Under the pieces are notes generated by a model. That model was not told the DNA's origin, made no database searches, and saw nothing but the letters and a program-made list of their open reading frames with translations. 64,000 nt of DNA. It comes from Gordonia hirsuta DSM 44140 = NBRC 16056. Lineage in GTDB: Bacteria > Actinomycetota > Actinomycetes > Mycobacteriales > Mycobacteriaceae. The stretch is taken from NCBI RefSeq assembly GCF_000333015.1, contig NZ_BANT01000008.1:1-64000 (forward strand), in the 5' to 3' direction. Every line of letters starts with the position of its first letter. Within the stretch, counting starts at the first letter, position 1. Below, piece by piece: positions 15,967-24,311 of the stretch. Position numbers and translations under genes: made by a program.

Positions 15967-16833
15967 CTACTGACCGATCCGGGCGTTGTAGTCCGCGCGC
16001 TGCGAGGAGTCTGGGAACAGGAAGATCGAGTCGGTCTTGGTCAGCCGGCGCAGCGCCTGCTTGAGCGGATGCGGCAGGACGGTGTTGACCGAGACCCAGC
16101 CCATCGAGCGCGGTGCGGCCGCACGCACCCGCGGGAAGGCGATCATCGCGGCCACCCCGTCGGCGACCTGCTCGGGAGTCACCGTGGCGACCAGCGCATT
16201 GGTCTTGAGACCGTCGATCAGACCGGTTTCGGTGAAGGTGGGCATCACCGTGGAGACACGCACCCCCTGCGGGGCGAGTTCGGCGTCGAGCGCCTCGGAG
16301 AACTCGATCACCCCGGCCTTGGCACCGTTGTAGATGGTCAGCCCGGGATTGGGCAGTCGGCCGGCGATCGAGGCCACGTTCACGATCTGCCCGCCGCGGC
16401 CGCCGACCATGCGGCGCGCGGCCGCACGGCTGCCGAGCATCACCCCGATCAGATCGATCTCCACGGTCCGCCGGATCAGGTCCTCGCTGTAGTCCAGGAA
16501 CGGCCCGACCGGCATGATGCCGGCATTGTTGACCAGCACATCGATCCGGCCGATGCGCAGCTCCACCTCGTCGAGGAACTGTTCGAACGACGATGCCTTG
16601 GTCACATCCAGTTCGATGCCGTTGATGCCCAGGTCGGCGGCGGCCTTACCCACCGCGTCACCGTCGATGTCGCCGATGGCCACGATCGCTCCGGCTTCGT
16701 GCAGGGCGGTGGCGGTCTGCAGGCCGATGCCGCGGGCACCGCCGGTGATCGCCACGACCTTGCCGTTCAGGGCCGTACGCACGGCGGCGTGGCGGCGGTC
16801 GGCGCGGGCACGGCGCAGGGGAAGAACAGACAC
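15967..16833 (-). CDS. SDR-family oxidoreductase of the P450 operon
   Basis: A 288-aa classical SDR. NAD(P) site ITGGARGIGLQTA, NNAGIMP, and catalytic Ser/Tyr/Lys in NVASIAGRLP ... IYNGAKAGV. The C-terminus extends beyond the SDR core with KQALRRLTKTDSIFLFPDSS. It is third in the operon P450-tetR-SDR. The same trio (Rv3059 cyp136, Rv3058c TetR, Rv3057c SDR) clusters in M. tuberculosis, which supports the family. The substrate is unknown, presumably the P450 product or a lipid alcohol. Confidence 0.82.
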   Translation of the reverse strand: MSVLPLRRARADRRHAAVRTALNGKVVAITGGARGIGLQTATALHEAGAIVAIGDIDGDAVGKAAADLGINGIELDVTKASSFEQFLDEVELRIGRIDVLVNNAGIMPVGPFLDYSEDLIRRTVEIDLIGVMLGSRAAARRMVGGRGGQIVNVASIAGRLPNPGLTIYNGAKAGVIEFSEALDAELAPQGVRVSTVMPTFTETGLIDGLKTNALVATVTPEQVADGVAAMIAFPRVRAAAPRSMGWVSVNTVLPHPLKQALRRLTKTDSIFLFPDSSQRADYNARIGQ

Positions 16834-16872
16834 GCTGGAGTCTCCTCGGTTGAGCTCAGATGTAGTCGACGG

Positions 16873-17463
16873 TCAGTAGACCATCGGGGCCAGGAACGAC
16901 GCCGCCAACTCGCGGATCGCCTCGGGGGTGCGCTGGGCCTCGTCGGCGATGGGCACCTCCAGGTACGAGATCACCAACCGCACATGGATCTCCACGGCCC
17001 GGCGCAACTCGTCGTCGGGCATGGTGGCACCGGCCCGGCGCAGCGAGTCGGATACTCGGTCGGCGACCATATCGATGAAGATTCCACTCATCGACGCGGT
17101 CAGCGTGCGGATCTCGGTGTCGTCGACCACCATGCGGTGCAGCAGCGGATCGGTGGCGATCATGTGCGCGCCGTGGGCGAAGGCCTCCACCACCGCCTCC
17201 CGCGGCGTGCGCCCCTCGATCACGTCCTCCAGCTCGGTCATTCCGCGCTCGAAGGTGACATTGGCCAGCGCGATCAGCAGATTGTCCTTGCTGGGGAACC
17301 GACGGTACAGGGTGGAGCGGCTCACCCCGGCGGACTTGGCGATGGTGTCCATATTCGCCTGGCGCACACCGGCGTCGGTGAATTCGGTGGCCGCCGCGGC
17401 CAGGATGGCGGCTTCCTGTTCCTGTGGCGAGGTGGTGACGCGTGCTTTCCGGGAAAGCGTCAT
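16873..17463 (-). CDS. TetR-family regulator of the P450 operon
   Basis: A 196-aa TetR. ATG at 17463 overlaps the P450 stop (ATGA). The HTH is at about residues 35-58 (QANMDTIAKSAGVSRSTLYR); the ligand domain ends FLAPMVY. Likely an autorepressor acting on the inverted repeat at 18853-18880 upstream of the P450. The Rv3058c position in M. tuberculosis is equivalent. Confidence 0.82.
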   Translation of the reverse strand: MTLSRKARVTTSPQEQEAAILAAAATEFTDAGVRQANMDTIAKSAGVSRSTLYRRFPSKDNLLIALANVTFERGMTELEDVIEGRTPREAVVEAFAHGAHMIATDPLLHRMVVDDTEIRTLTASMSGIFIDMVADRVSDSLRRAGATMPDDELRRAVEIHVRLVISYLEVPIADEAQRTPEAIRELAASFLAPMVY

Positions 17464-18803
17464 CGGCGCCGCACCAGGGTCACCGGCAGTCCGTCCTTGG
17501 GGACCGGGAGGGAACTGTAGTCCATGGGGAAACGGTATCCCGCCGGGACGAACCACTCGTAGTCGCGCAGCAGATTGTGCATGATCGTCTTGATCTCCAT
17601 CCCGGCGAAGTACAGGCCGATGCACTTGTGCACGCCGCCGCCGAACGGCATCCACGCCATCCGGTGTCCCTTGTCCTCGGCGCGCTCGGGCAAGAAGCGC
17701 TCAGGGTCGAAGACGTCCGGATCGGTGAAGTAGCGCGGATCGCGGTGGTTGGCCATCTGCGGGATGGCGACCATGGTCCCCTCCGGGACGTAGTACCCCA
17801 TCACCTGGGTGTCTTTGATCGCCATGCGCGGCTGGGCCGGCACCGGCGGGCACATGCGCAGCGACTCCTTCATGATGTTGTCGAGCACCGTCAGCTCGGA
17901 CAACTCGTCGTACTCGAGCATCGGGCCCAGCGCCTGGGACTGCGCCCGCGCCTTGGCCTGCCACTTGGGGTGTTCGGCCATCCGGTACGCCATCTGCGTC
18001 ATCGTGATGGTCGAGGTGTCGTGGGCGGCCATCAGCACGAAGATCATGTGGTTGACCACATCCTCGTCGGTGAACCGGTGGCCATCGTCGCTCTCGGCGT
18101 GACACAGCACCGAGAACAGGTCCGGGGTCTGGGTCGCGCGCTTGGCGTCGATATGGGCGTAGAAGAAGTCTTCGAGGATCTTGCGTGAACGCAGACCCTT
18201 CCACCAGCGGCCGCCCGGCACCGGCTTGCGCACCAGCGCCACCCCGGCGCGCACGGTCTCGATGAAGGCCTTGTTCAGCCGGTCGGCCTCGGCCTTGGAC
18301 AGCTCCATGCCCAGGAAGATCTCCAGCGCGATGTCCAGGGTGAGCTCCTTGAACACCTCGAGCAGTTTCACCTGACCGGTGTCGAAGGCGGCGACGCGGT
18401 CGGCGATCACCGGTTGCATCTCGGCGAAGTAGCCTTTGAGCACGTTCGGCGCGAAGGCCTGCTGCATGATGTGCCGGTGGTGGCGGTGCTCGTCAAAGTC
18501 CAGCAGCATGATGCCGCGGTTGAAGAACGGCCCGATGAAGTAGCTCCAGGCCGGGGCGTTGGCGAAGGCCCTGTCGCGGTTCATCAGGATCTCACCGGCC
18601 GCTTCGGCGCCGTAGGCCATCACCATGCGCACGCCGAGGGCGTTCATCGCGAAGACCTCGCCGTACTGGTCACGCCGCTTGGTCGAGAAGTCGAACGGAT
18701 CGCGGCGCATCGTGAGCACCTCGAGCACTCCGTTGCGTTCGGAGACGGGCACCGGAAGCAGATCACTGCCGGCGGCGGGTTGGGCGAGCAGAGGCGTGGC
18801 CAT
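17460..18803 (-). CDS. Cytochrome P450, CYP136-like
   Basis: A 447-aa P450. Start ATG 18803 with GGGAGG upstream; the frame is open further but without an RBS. Signatures are the I-helix oxygen-activation motif MAAHDTSTITM, ExxR in KESLR, and the haem loop FGGGVHKCIG with the thiolate Cys. The operon with TetR and SDR parallels Rv3059-Rv3057c, so CYP136 or a near relative is the best name. A soluble bacterial P450 needs ferredoxin and reductase; candidates in the window are the reductase at 11035 and FprB. The substrate is unknown. Confidence 0.88.
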   Translation of the reverse strand: MATPLLAQPAAGSDLLPVPVSERNGVLEVLTMRRDPFDFSTKRRDQYGEVFAMNALGVRMVMAYGAEAAGEILMNRDRAFANAPAWSYFIGPFFNRGIMLLDFDEHRHHRHIMQQAFAPNVLKGYFAEMQPVIADRVAAFDTGQVKLLEVFKELTLDIALEIFLGMELSKAEADRLNKAFIETVRAGVALVRKPVPGGRWWKGLRSRKILEDFFYAHIDAKRATQTPDLFSVLCHAESDDGHRFTDEDVVNHMIFVLMAAHDTSTITMTQMAYRMAEHPKWQAKARAQSQALGPMLEYDELSELTVLDNIMKESLRMCPPVPAQPRMAIKDTQVMGYYVPEGTMVAIPQMANHRDPRYFTDPDVFDPERFLPERAEDKGHRMAWMPFGGGVHKCIGLYFAGMEIKTIMHNLLRDYEWFVPAGYRFPMDYSSLPVPKDGLPVTLVRRR

Positions 18804-18852
18804 GGAGTCCTCCCGGGGACGGGTAGCGGGCGTTGTGAACCAACTCACCTAA

Positions 18853-18880
18853 TTGAAACAGACTTACCGATTTGTTTCTA
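18853..18880. promoter_or_regulatory. Inverted repeat operator upstream of the P450 operon
   Basis: GAAACA (18855-18860) and TGTTTC (18873-18878) form inverted arms around a 12-nt spacer; the wider arms match at 8 of 10 positions. It lies 50 nt upstream of the P450 start, in an AT-rich patch. It is a probable site for the TetR encoded in the same operon. Confidence 0.55.
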
Positions 18881-18907
18881 CAGGTTGCGCGCAGACCGGC
18901 GCCACCC

Positions 18908-19546
18908 TCAGCTCACCGTGACGTCGTTGCCCGACACCGAGATCGCCGAGGACGAGAGCCGGAAGCCCTCGGCGCCACGGCTGCACTGCACCGCATCGGC
19001 GGCTTCGACGGTGCAGGTGACGTCGCCGACGGCGATCCGCTGGCCCACCTCGGCCGCCTGCATCTGCGAGGAGTCCTGCCGGAAGAACCAGCCGCCGGTA
19101 CAGACGCCGGTGGCCACCCAGCCGGGACCGAGCGCGCCCGCACCGCCGAGCCGGGTGATGTTCGGTACGCAGTTCGACATCACCGGTTTCGGGATCGACG
19201 CCGTCGTGGTCACGCAGGCGAAGTCGGGCCGGGCATCCTGGTTCCCGAAAGAGCCGGCCGGCTCGACGCCGCAGTAGATCTGTCCGTCGGGTGTGGTGAA
19301 GAACTGCAGAGCGATCACGGGAGCCTCGGCAGCCGAGGAACCGGGGGCGGCGGGTGCCGGCGCACCGCGGGGCCCGTCCTCCGGCATCTCAGGGGCGGGA
19401 GGTGCGACGGTGTTTCCGTCCGCATCCACGTAGATCATCTCGGTGACGGTCGGTGCCGGGCCGGAATCGGTCGAGCACGCTGCCGCCGGCATGGCCGTCG
19501 CCAGTATCGCCGCGGCGAGCAGCGCCGCCGGCCCGAATCTGTTCAC
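18908..19546 (-). CDS. Secreted/exported protein of unknown function
   Basis: A 212-aa protein with an N-terminal signal (FGPAALLAAAILATAMPAAA) followed by Cys24. The context before Cys (AAAC) is a poor lipobox, so secretion or lipidation are both possible. A Pro/Ala-rich linker (residues ~45-72) precedes a C-terminal domain with four or more cysteines (QIYCGVEPAG, FACVTTT, SNCVPN, GVCTGGWFF), probably disulphide-bonded. No family was recognised; similar Cys-containing exported proteins are common in Gordonia and Rhodococcus. A stand-alone gene between menC and the P450 operon. Confidence 0.65.
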   Translation of the reverse strand: MNRFGPAALLAAAILATAMPAAACSTDSGPAPTVTEMIYVDADGNTVAPPAPEMPEDGPRGAPAPAAPGSSAAEAPVIALQFFTTPDGQIYCGVEPAGSFGNQDARPDFACVTTTASIPKPVMSNCVPNITRLGGAGALGPGWVATGVCTGGWFFRQDSSQMQAAEVGQRIAVGDVTCTVEAADAVQCSRGAEGFRLSSSAISVSGNDVTVS

Positions 19547-19595
19547 ATCTGCGAGTTTCGCATCCCCGCGGCCGCCGCGCGCGGGGAATCCGGCG

Positions 19596-20633
19596 TCAGC
19601 GGGTCATCAAGATCGCGTGACAGCGGCGCAGCCGCTCGTGCCACCAGGCGGTGCGCTCGGGCGAGGCCAGCGGCAGATCGTCGTCGGGCTGCAGCAACCG
19701 CGGGGTCACCATGCCTTTGCGGGGAATGAACGAGGGCGCCACGTCGCGCTCGAACAAGGCGCCGGTGCCCAGTCCGCACGCGTGATTCAGCATGGGCAGA
19801 GCGGCCGCCGCGGCGATGCCGGCGCTCATCCCGACCGCCGTGTCCAGGGCGCTGGAGATCACCACGTCCATGTTCAGCCCGCTGCGCAGCGCCAGCACCT
19901 TGCGCATGCCGCCGAGCGGGGCCACCTTCAGCACCGCGATGTCGGCGGCGTCGGCCTTGGCCACCAGCAGCGGATCCTCGGCGCGGCGGATCGACTCGTC
20001 GGCGGCGATGGGCACGTTCACCACCCGGCGCACCGCGGCCAGTTCCTTGACCGTGGCGCAGGGCTGTTCCACATATTCGACGTCACCGATCGCTGCGATC
20101 GCCTCGATCGCGGTGGGCACGTCCCAGGCGCCGTTGGCATCGATCCGCACCGTGGGCACCAGTTCGCGGACGGCGGCCACCCGCTCGACGTCGTCGTGCA
20201 GGCTCTGCCCGGCCTCGGCGACCTTGACCTTGGCGGTGCGCGCACCGGGGAATCGCTCCAGGACCGCGGCGACCTGCTCGGCCGGGACGGCCGGGACGGT
20301 CGCATTCACCTCGACGGTGTCCCGCACGGCCGGCGGCGGCCCCTGCCAGGCCGCTTCGATACCCGCGGCGAGCCAGGTCGCGGACTCGACGTCGTCGTAC
20401 TCGGGGAACGGCGCGAACTCGCCCCAGCCCTTGAGGCCGCGGAAGAGCATCGCCTCGCGCACCGTGATCCCGCGGAAGCGGGTGCGCATCGGCAGGGCCA
20501 CCACCAGCGCGCTCTCCAGGATCAGGTCGACCGGCGGGAGCTGCGGCTTACTGGCACGCACCACAAAGGTCGGCATCTCTCCGCGCTTACCTGGGATGGC
20601 GAACGGGTTGTTGGCACCGGGCTGATAGACCAT
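19596..20633 (-). CDS. menC: o-Succinylbenzoate synthase
   Basis: An enolase-superfamily protein of 345 aa (326 aa if the start is ATG 20576, which has GGAG just upstream; the conserved region begins later). It shows KVKVAEAGQ (catalytic KxK), RIDANGAWD (metal Asp), EQPC, DES and a late Lys in KVAPLGG. MenC dehydrates SHCHC to o-succinylbenzoate in menaquinone synthesis, a cytosolic step. No other men genes are in the window. It is divergent from the MpaB-type gene. Confidence 0.87.
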   Translation of the reverse strand: MVYQPGANNPFAIPGKRGEMPTFVVRASKPQLPPVDLILESALVVALPMRTRFRGITVREAMLFRGLKGWGEFAPFPEYDDVESATWLAAGIEAAWQGPPPAVRDTVEVNATVPAVPAEQVAAVLERFPGARTAKVKVAEAGQSLHDDVERVAAVRELVPTVRIDANGAWDVPTAIEAIAAIGDVEYVEQPCATVKELAAVRRVVNVPIAADESIRRAEDPLLVAKADAADIAVLKVAPLGGMRKVLALRSGLNMDVVISSALDTAVGMSAGIAAAAALPMLNHACGLGTGALFERDVAPSFIPRKGMVTPRLLQPDDDLPLASPERTAWWHERLRRCHAILMTR

Positions 20634-20681
20634 GCCCCGAGGGTACTGCTGCCGCCGATCACCACCGGCGACCCGTGTTGG

Positions 20682-20692
20682 AACATTTTGTT
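20682..20692. promoter_or_regulatory. AT-rich palindrome AACATTTTGTT before the MpaB-type gene
   Basis: AACA-TTT-TGTT with a further TTTTGTC following, in the only AT-rich stretch of the menC/oxygenase gap. It could be a promoter element or a TetR-type operator. Weak evidence. Confidence 0.3.
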
Positions 20693-20727
20693 TATTTTGT
20701 CTCACCGACCGCGTACCCTCGATTCCC

Positions 20728-21639
20728 ATGAGCACAGATTTCGATACCGGCGTCCGCGAAGCCGAAGCGAGCATCCTCGACGAGATCGCTCCCGAGGACC
20801 TGGAATTGCGGCTCGGCGAAGACTCGCTGCTGTGGAAGTTCGCCGGGGACATCCGCATGGTGCTGGGCTTCCAGCGGCTGGCCGGCTGCGAGAACTGCAT
20901 CGAACAGCTCGCCAAAGGCGTCGAGGACCACTCGGTGATCTTCAGCGACTTCATAGGCCGCGCCCGCCGCACCGCACCGCCGGTGATGCGCACCATCTAC
21001 TCCGACGACCCGTACCGGTGGGGCCACATGGTGCGCGACTACCACCGCAACATCAAGGGCACCATCTCCGACGGCTCGCGATATCACGCGCTGAACCCGG
21101 AGCTGTTCTACTGGGCGCACGCCACCTTCGTCGATCAGGTCCTCTACATCACCGACACCTTCATCCGGCCGCTGTCGCGGGCGGAGAAGGAGCAGATCTT
21201 CGAAGAGAGCAAGATCTGGTATCAGCTGTACGGGGTCAGCCCGCGCAGCCAGCCGCAGACCTACGACGAGTTCCTCCGGTACTGGCAGTCGATGACCGAG
21301 AAGTTCGTTCCGACGCGCACCATCGTCTACGCCACCGGATATCTGCGCCAGGGCGTGCCCGGACCGGCCTGGATGCCCAAGCCGCTGTGGCGTCTGGCCT
21401 CGGCCCCGCTGAACGCCGCACTGCGCACCGTGGTGATCGGGACCCTGCCGCCGGAGATGCGCGCGGTCTGCGATCTGGAGTGGAGCCCGCGCCGGCAGCG
21501 CAACTTCGACCGGTTCGCCGCGGTGATGCGGGCGGCCAATCCGGTGTTCAACCGGCTGCCGCTGCGCTGGCTGTATGTGCCGTGGGCGTTTGAGGGCTGG
21601 ACCCGCACCGGCGCGGATCCGCGCCGGTTGCACAACTGA
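20728..21639 (+). CDS. Oxygenase MpaB family protein (DUF2236)
   Basis: A 303-aa protein from ATG 20728. DUF2236/MpaB features: a conserved N-terminal WKFAGDIRMVLGFQRLA, DPYRWGHMVRDYHRNIKGT with its His, ELFYWAHATFVDQVL, and C-terminal WSPRRQRNFDRF. Latex-clearing protein Lcp and MpaB are haem b proteins of this fold, so a haem-dependent oxygenase activity is possible. No substrate can be assigned. It is transcribed away from menC. Confidence 0.8.
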   Translation: MSTDFDTGVREAEASILDEIAPEDLELRLGEDSLLWKFAGDIRMVLGFQRLAGCENCIEQLAKGVEDHSVIFSDFIGRARRTAPPVMRTIYSDDPYRWGHMVRDYHRNIKGTISDGSRYHALNPELFYWAHATFVDQVLYITDTFIRPLSRAEKEQIFEESKIWYQLYGVSPRSQPQTYDEFLRYWQSMTEKFVPTRTIVYATGYLRQGVPGPAWMPKPLWRLASAPLNAALRTVVIGTLPPEMRAVCDLEWSPRRQRNFDRFAAVMRAANPVFNRLPLRWLYVPWAFEGWTRTGADPRRLHN

Positions 21640-21732
21640 CGTCCGCGGGCCCGCGTCGACCCGGTGAACTGCCGCGCGAAACTGTCGTGGTCGCCGATCG
21701 CTGTCCGTCGAACACCCCGGTCTTAAAGAGCA

Positions 21733-22671
21733 GTGGAACCGGACGGTCGGCTGCTGCGTCTAATGACTATGGGGGAATCCGGAGAACTGGCTCGAATGTT
21801 CGCCAGCCAGGACGGGCTGATCACCACGGCACAGGCGCTGGACTTCGATCTGAGCCGGAGCGAGATCCGGGGACGGCAGAAACGCGGTGAGTGGTTGCCC
21901 GTGGCGCAGCGCATCTGGCGACTCGCCACATATCCCTACACCGAACGAACGCTGGTGCGGGCGGCGGCCTGGGCGCACAACGGAGTACTCGACCGCACGA
22001 CGGCGGCGTGGTGGCACGGGCTGATCCCGGACCTGCCGGAGCCGCTGACGCTGTCGACCGCCTACGCGGTCCCGAAGTCTCGGTGGACCGAATGCCCGGT
22101 GGACGTCCTGCGCCGGACATTCCCCGCCGAGGACCTGACCGAGATCGACGGTGTGCGAGTGACCGGCCGCGAGCTCTCGATACTCGGGACCGCGGGTCTG
22201 ATCGACGACCCGGCGCACTTCCTCGATCGGCTGCTCCAGCAGGCGGAGGTGACCCGGGACGATTTGGAGAAGGCCCTGACTCGCAATCCCCGGGCGCAGG
22301 GGTTATCGCGCGCACGACGCCTGGTCGCGGTCCTGGATGCGGACACCCAATCCAAGGCAGAGGAGCTCTTCCGCCGACTTCTGAAAGATCAGGGCCTCGA
22401 CGGCTGGGTGCAGCAGCACCCCTTCCACGGGTGGTCGATCGACTTCGCGTGGCCCGACCTCAAGGTGGCGGTAGAGATTGACGGGTGGGCGTATCACCGC
22501 GATCATAAGGCGTTCCTGCGAGACTCCCGCAAGCGCAACGCGCTCGCCCTCGCCGGCTGGATCACGCTCAGCTTCAGCTGGCACGACCTGACCAACGACC
22601 CGGCCGGCGCGATCGAGCTGCTTCTCACCGTTCTGCGCGAGCGGATGATCGTCTCCGGAACGTTCCTCTGA
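21733..22671 (+). CDS. DUF559/AbiEi-type nuclease-fold protein (second copy)
   Basis: A 312-aa protein (GTG 21733; ATG 21763 is an alternative). The N-terminus (FASQDGLITTAQALDFDLSR, RQKRGEWLPVAQRIWRLA) is the AbiEi-like winged helix. The C-terminus has the PD-(D/E)XK pattern SIDFAWPDLKVAVEIDGWAY followed by RDSRKRNALALAGW. Same architecture as the gene at 5170-5991 but with clearly different sequence. No toxin partner. Its stop codon forms the base of a 20-bp perfect hairpin. Function unknown. Confidence 0.75.
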   Translation: MEPDGRLLRLMTMGESGELARMFASQDGLITTAQALDFDLSRSEIRGRQKRGEWLPVAQRIWRLATYPYTERTLVRAAAWAHNGVLDRTTAAWWHGLIPDLPEPLTLSTAYAVPKSRWTECPVDVLRRTFPAEDLTEIDGVRVTGRELSILGTAGLIDDPAHFLDRLLQQAEVTRDDLEKALTRNPRAQGLSRARRLVAVLDADTQSKAEELFRRLLKDQGLDGWVQQHPFHGWSIDFAWPDLKVAVEIDGWAYHRDHKAFLRDSRKRNALALAGWITLSFSWHDLTNDPAGAIELLLTVLRERMIVSGTFL

Positions 22672-22717
22672 GAGTGTCGTCGGGGACGGTCGGCGATCGT
22701 CCCCGACGACACTCTCA
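22669..22717. repeat. 20-bp perfect inverted repeat at the end of the DUF559 gene
   Basis: TGAGAGTGTCGTCGGGGACG (22669-22688) and its exact complement (22698-22717) flank a 9-nt loop. The TGA stop is the first triplet of the left arm. It may act as a terminator between the DUF559 gene and the convergent TetR gene. The length and perfection exceed what termination needs. Confidence 0.85.
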
Positions 22718-22755
22718 GACGGCGCCGACGCGCAGCCGGGTGACGCCCGGGCGGC

Positions 22756-23400
22756 CTACGCCTCGGTGAGCCGGAGGAAGGCGTCGACGCCGGCGGCCAC
22801 GTGCCGGCTCCGGGACTCGGCGCTGGGTTGCTCGTCGCCGAGGAGCCGGCCCAGCAGGGTCTCGCGGAACACCAGCCCGTAGAAGACCGACACGGCCTCG
22901 GCCGGGTCGGGAAGGTGCAGCACCCCCGCCTGGGCCAACCGGGTGAAGTAGCCGACCACCATCGGGAGCGCGCGCAGGTGCCCGTCCTCGCGCAATCGGC
23001 GGGACAACGACGGCGAGGTCGCCGCGACCCGGCACATGGTGATCGGCACCTCAGCGGTGAAGACCTCCAACAGCGCCTCGCCCACGGCATGGAGGGCGTC
23101 GCGCACCTCGGCGGCCGCGGGGACCGGCTGCTCGGTGAGCGGGGAGAGCAGATGAGTCACCTGCTCGGCCTGGGCCGCGATGACCGCCTGCAGCAGCCCG
23201 TCTTTATCGCCGAACCATGAGTACAGGGTCTCTTTGGAGGCCCGGGACCGGCTGGCGACACGGGCCATCGTCAGACCTTCGTATCCGCGGTCGACGAGCT
23301 CATCGGCGGCGGCCTGCACGATATCGCGGTGCCGCTGTTGCCGCTGCTCCCGCGGGATCCTGCCCAGGCGCTCGGTGGGCCCGGGTTGCTGCCACTTCAC
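22756..23400 (-). CDS. TetR-family regulator
   Basis: A 214-aa TetR from GTG 23400. The HTH spans LTMARVASRSRASKETLYSW, followed by FGDKDGLLQAVI. The C-terminal region (SPSLSRRLREDGHLRALPMV, VFYGLVFRETLLGRLLGDEQ) is of the TetR_C type found with transporters and dehydrogenases. Its target is uncertain; the upstream alpha/beta hydrolase on the same strand (about 100 nt away) may be co-regulated. Confidence 0.78.
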   Translation of the reverse strand: MKWQQPGPTERLGRIPREQRQQRHRDIVQAAADELVDRGYEGLTMARVASRSRASKETLYSWFGDKDGLLQAVIAAQAEQVTHLLSPLTEQPVPAAAEVRDALHAVGEALLEVFTAEVPITMCRVAATSPSLSRRLREDGHLRALPMVVGYFTRLAQAGVLHLPDPAEAVSVFYGLVFRETLLGRLLGDEQPSAESRSRHVAAGVDAFLRLTEA

Positions 23401-23502
23401 CCGGATACGGTAGCACCGCGCCGCCCCGCCGAATCGGCGTAGACAGGAGCTGGCGGCCGACCCCCGATCTGCCCGATTCCCGATGGGCGGGCCACGCACG
23501 GG

Positions 23503-24261
23503 TCAGGCGAACAGGTGCCCGCGGGTGACGTGGGCGAAGGCTCGCGGGCGGTCTCGGTGCACGCTGTGCCCGGCCTCGACCGTCACGAACGAGCCGGCCG
23601 GCAGTGCCTGGGCCAGACTGCGCAAGTGGCGGGGCGGCAGAAAACTGCGGGGTCCGCCGGAGACCACGACGGCGGGGGCCGAGACCCGGTCCAGCCCCTG
23701 CCACCAGTCGGTATCGATCTGCTGGAACTGTGCGCCCACCTGCTCGGGCATGGTCTTGTCGAAGCGCAGAAACGGCCGCGGATCGGCGACCAGGGCACCC
23801 AGGCCGCGCAGCCGCTCGCCCAGGCGCGCGCCGGGGGTGATCGCCTCGGCCAGATCGGCCGCGTCCCGGGGCATGGGCGGCGGCTCCTCGAGCACCAGCC
23901 GCCGCACCCGCTGCGGATGTGCCATCGCCAGCCGCAGGGCGGCGTGGGCGCCCAGCGAGTGGGCCACCACATCGGCGTGCGGCACCTCGAGTGCGTCGAG
24001 CACATAGGCCAGGTCGTCGCGGAAATCGTCCAGCCGGTAGTCGGCCCGTCCGCTGCGGCCGTGCCCGCGCAGGTCCACCCCGATCACGCGACGGCCTGCG
24101 GACTCCAGATCCGCGGCGATCCGCCGCCAGGTGGTGTGGTCGCCGCCCATCCCGTGCACCAGGAGCACCGGCGGATTGGTGGCGGGCGAACGCGGATGCC
24201 GGCCGGCGGTCACCGCCAGGGCGGGAGCGTCGTCGCGTCGGAGCACCTGCACGCACTCCAC
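23503..24261 (-). CDS. Alpha/beta hydrolase
   Basis: A 252-aa hydrolase. Oxyanion motif LLVHGMGGDHTTW, nucleophile elbow AHSLGAHAA (Ser), an acid in the later strands and a catalytic His in VEAGHSVHRDRP. DLRGHGRSG is the usual loop after strand 4. GTG starts at 24261 or 24252 are both possible. Substrate unknown. Confidence 0.8.
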   Translation of the reverse strand: MECVQVLRRDDAPALAVTAGRHPRSPATNPPVLLVHGMGGDHTTWRRIAADLESAGRRVIGVDLRGHGRSGRADYRLDDFRDDLAYVLDALEVPHADVVAHSLGAHAALRLAMAHPQRVRRLVLEEPPPMPRDAADLAEAITPGARLGERLRGLGALVADPRPFLRFDKTMPEQVGAQFQQIDTDWWQGLDRVSAPAVVVSGGPRSFLPPRHLRSLAQALPAGSFVTVEAGHSVHRDRPRAFAHVTRGHLFA

Positions 24262-24311
24262 TCTAGAGGGTGTTCTCGGCTGCCGGCGGTGCCCCGGCTA
24301 GCGTGTGCGGT

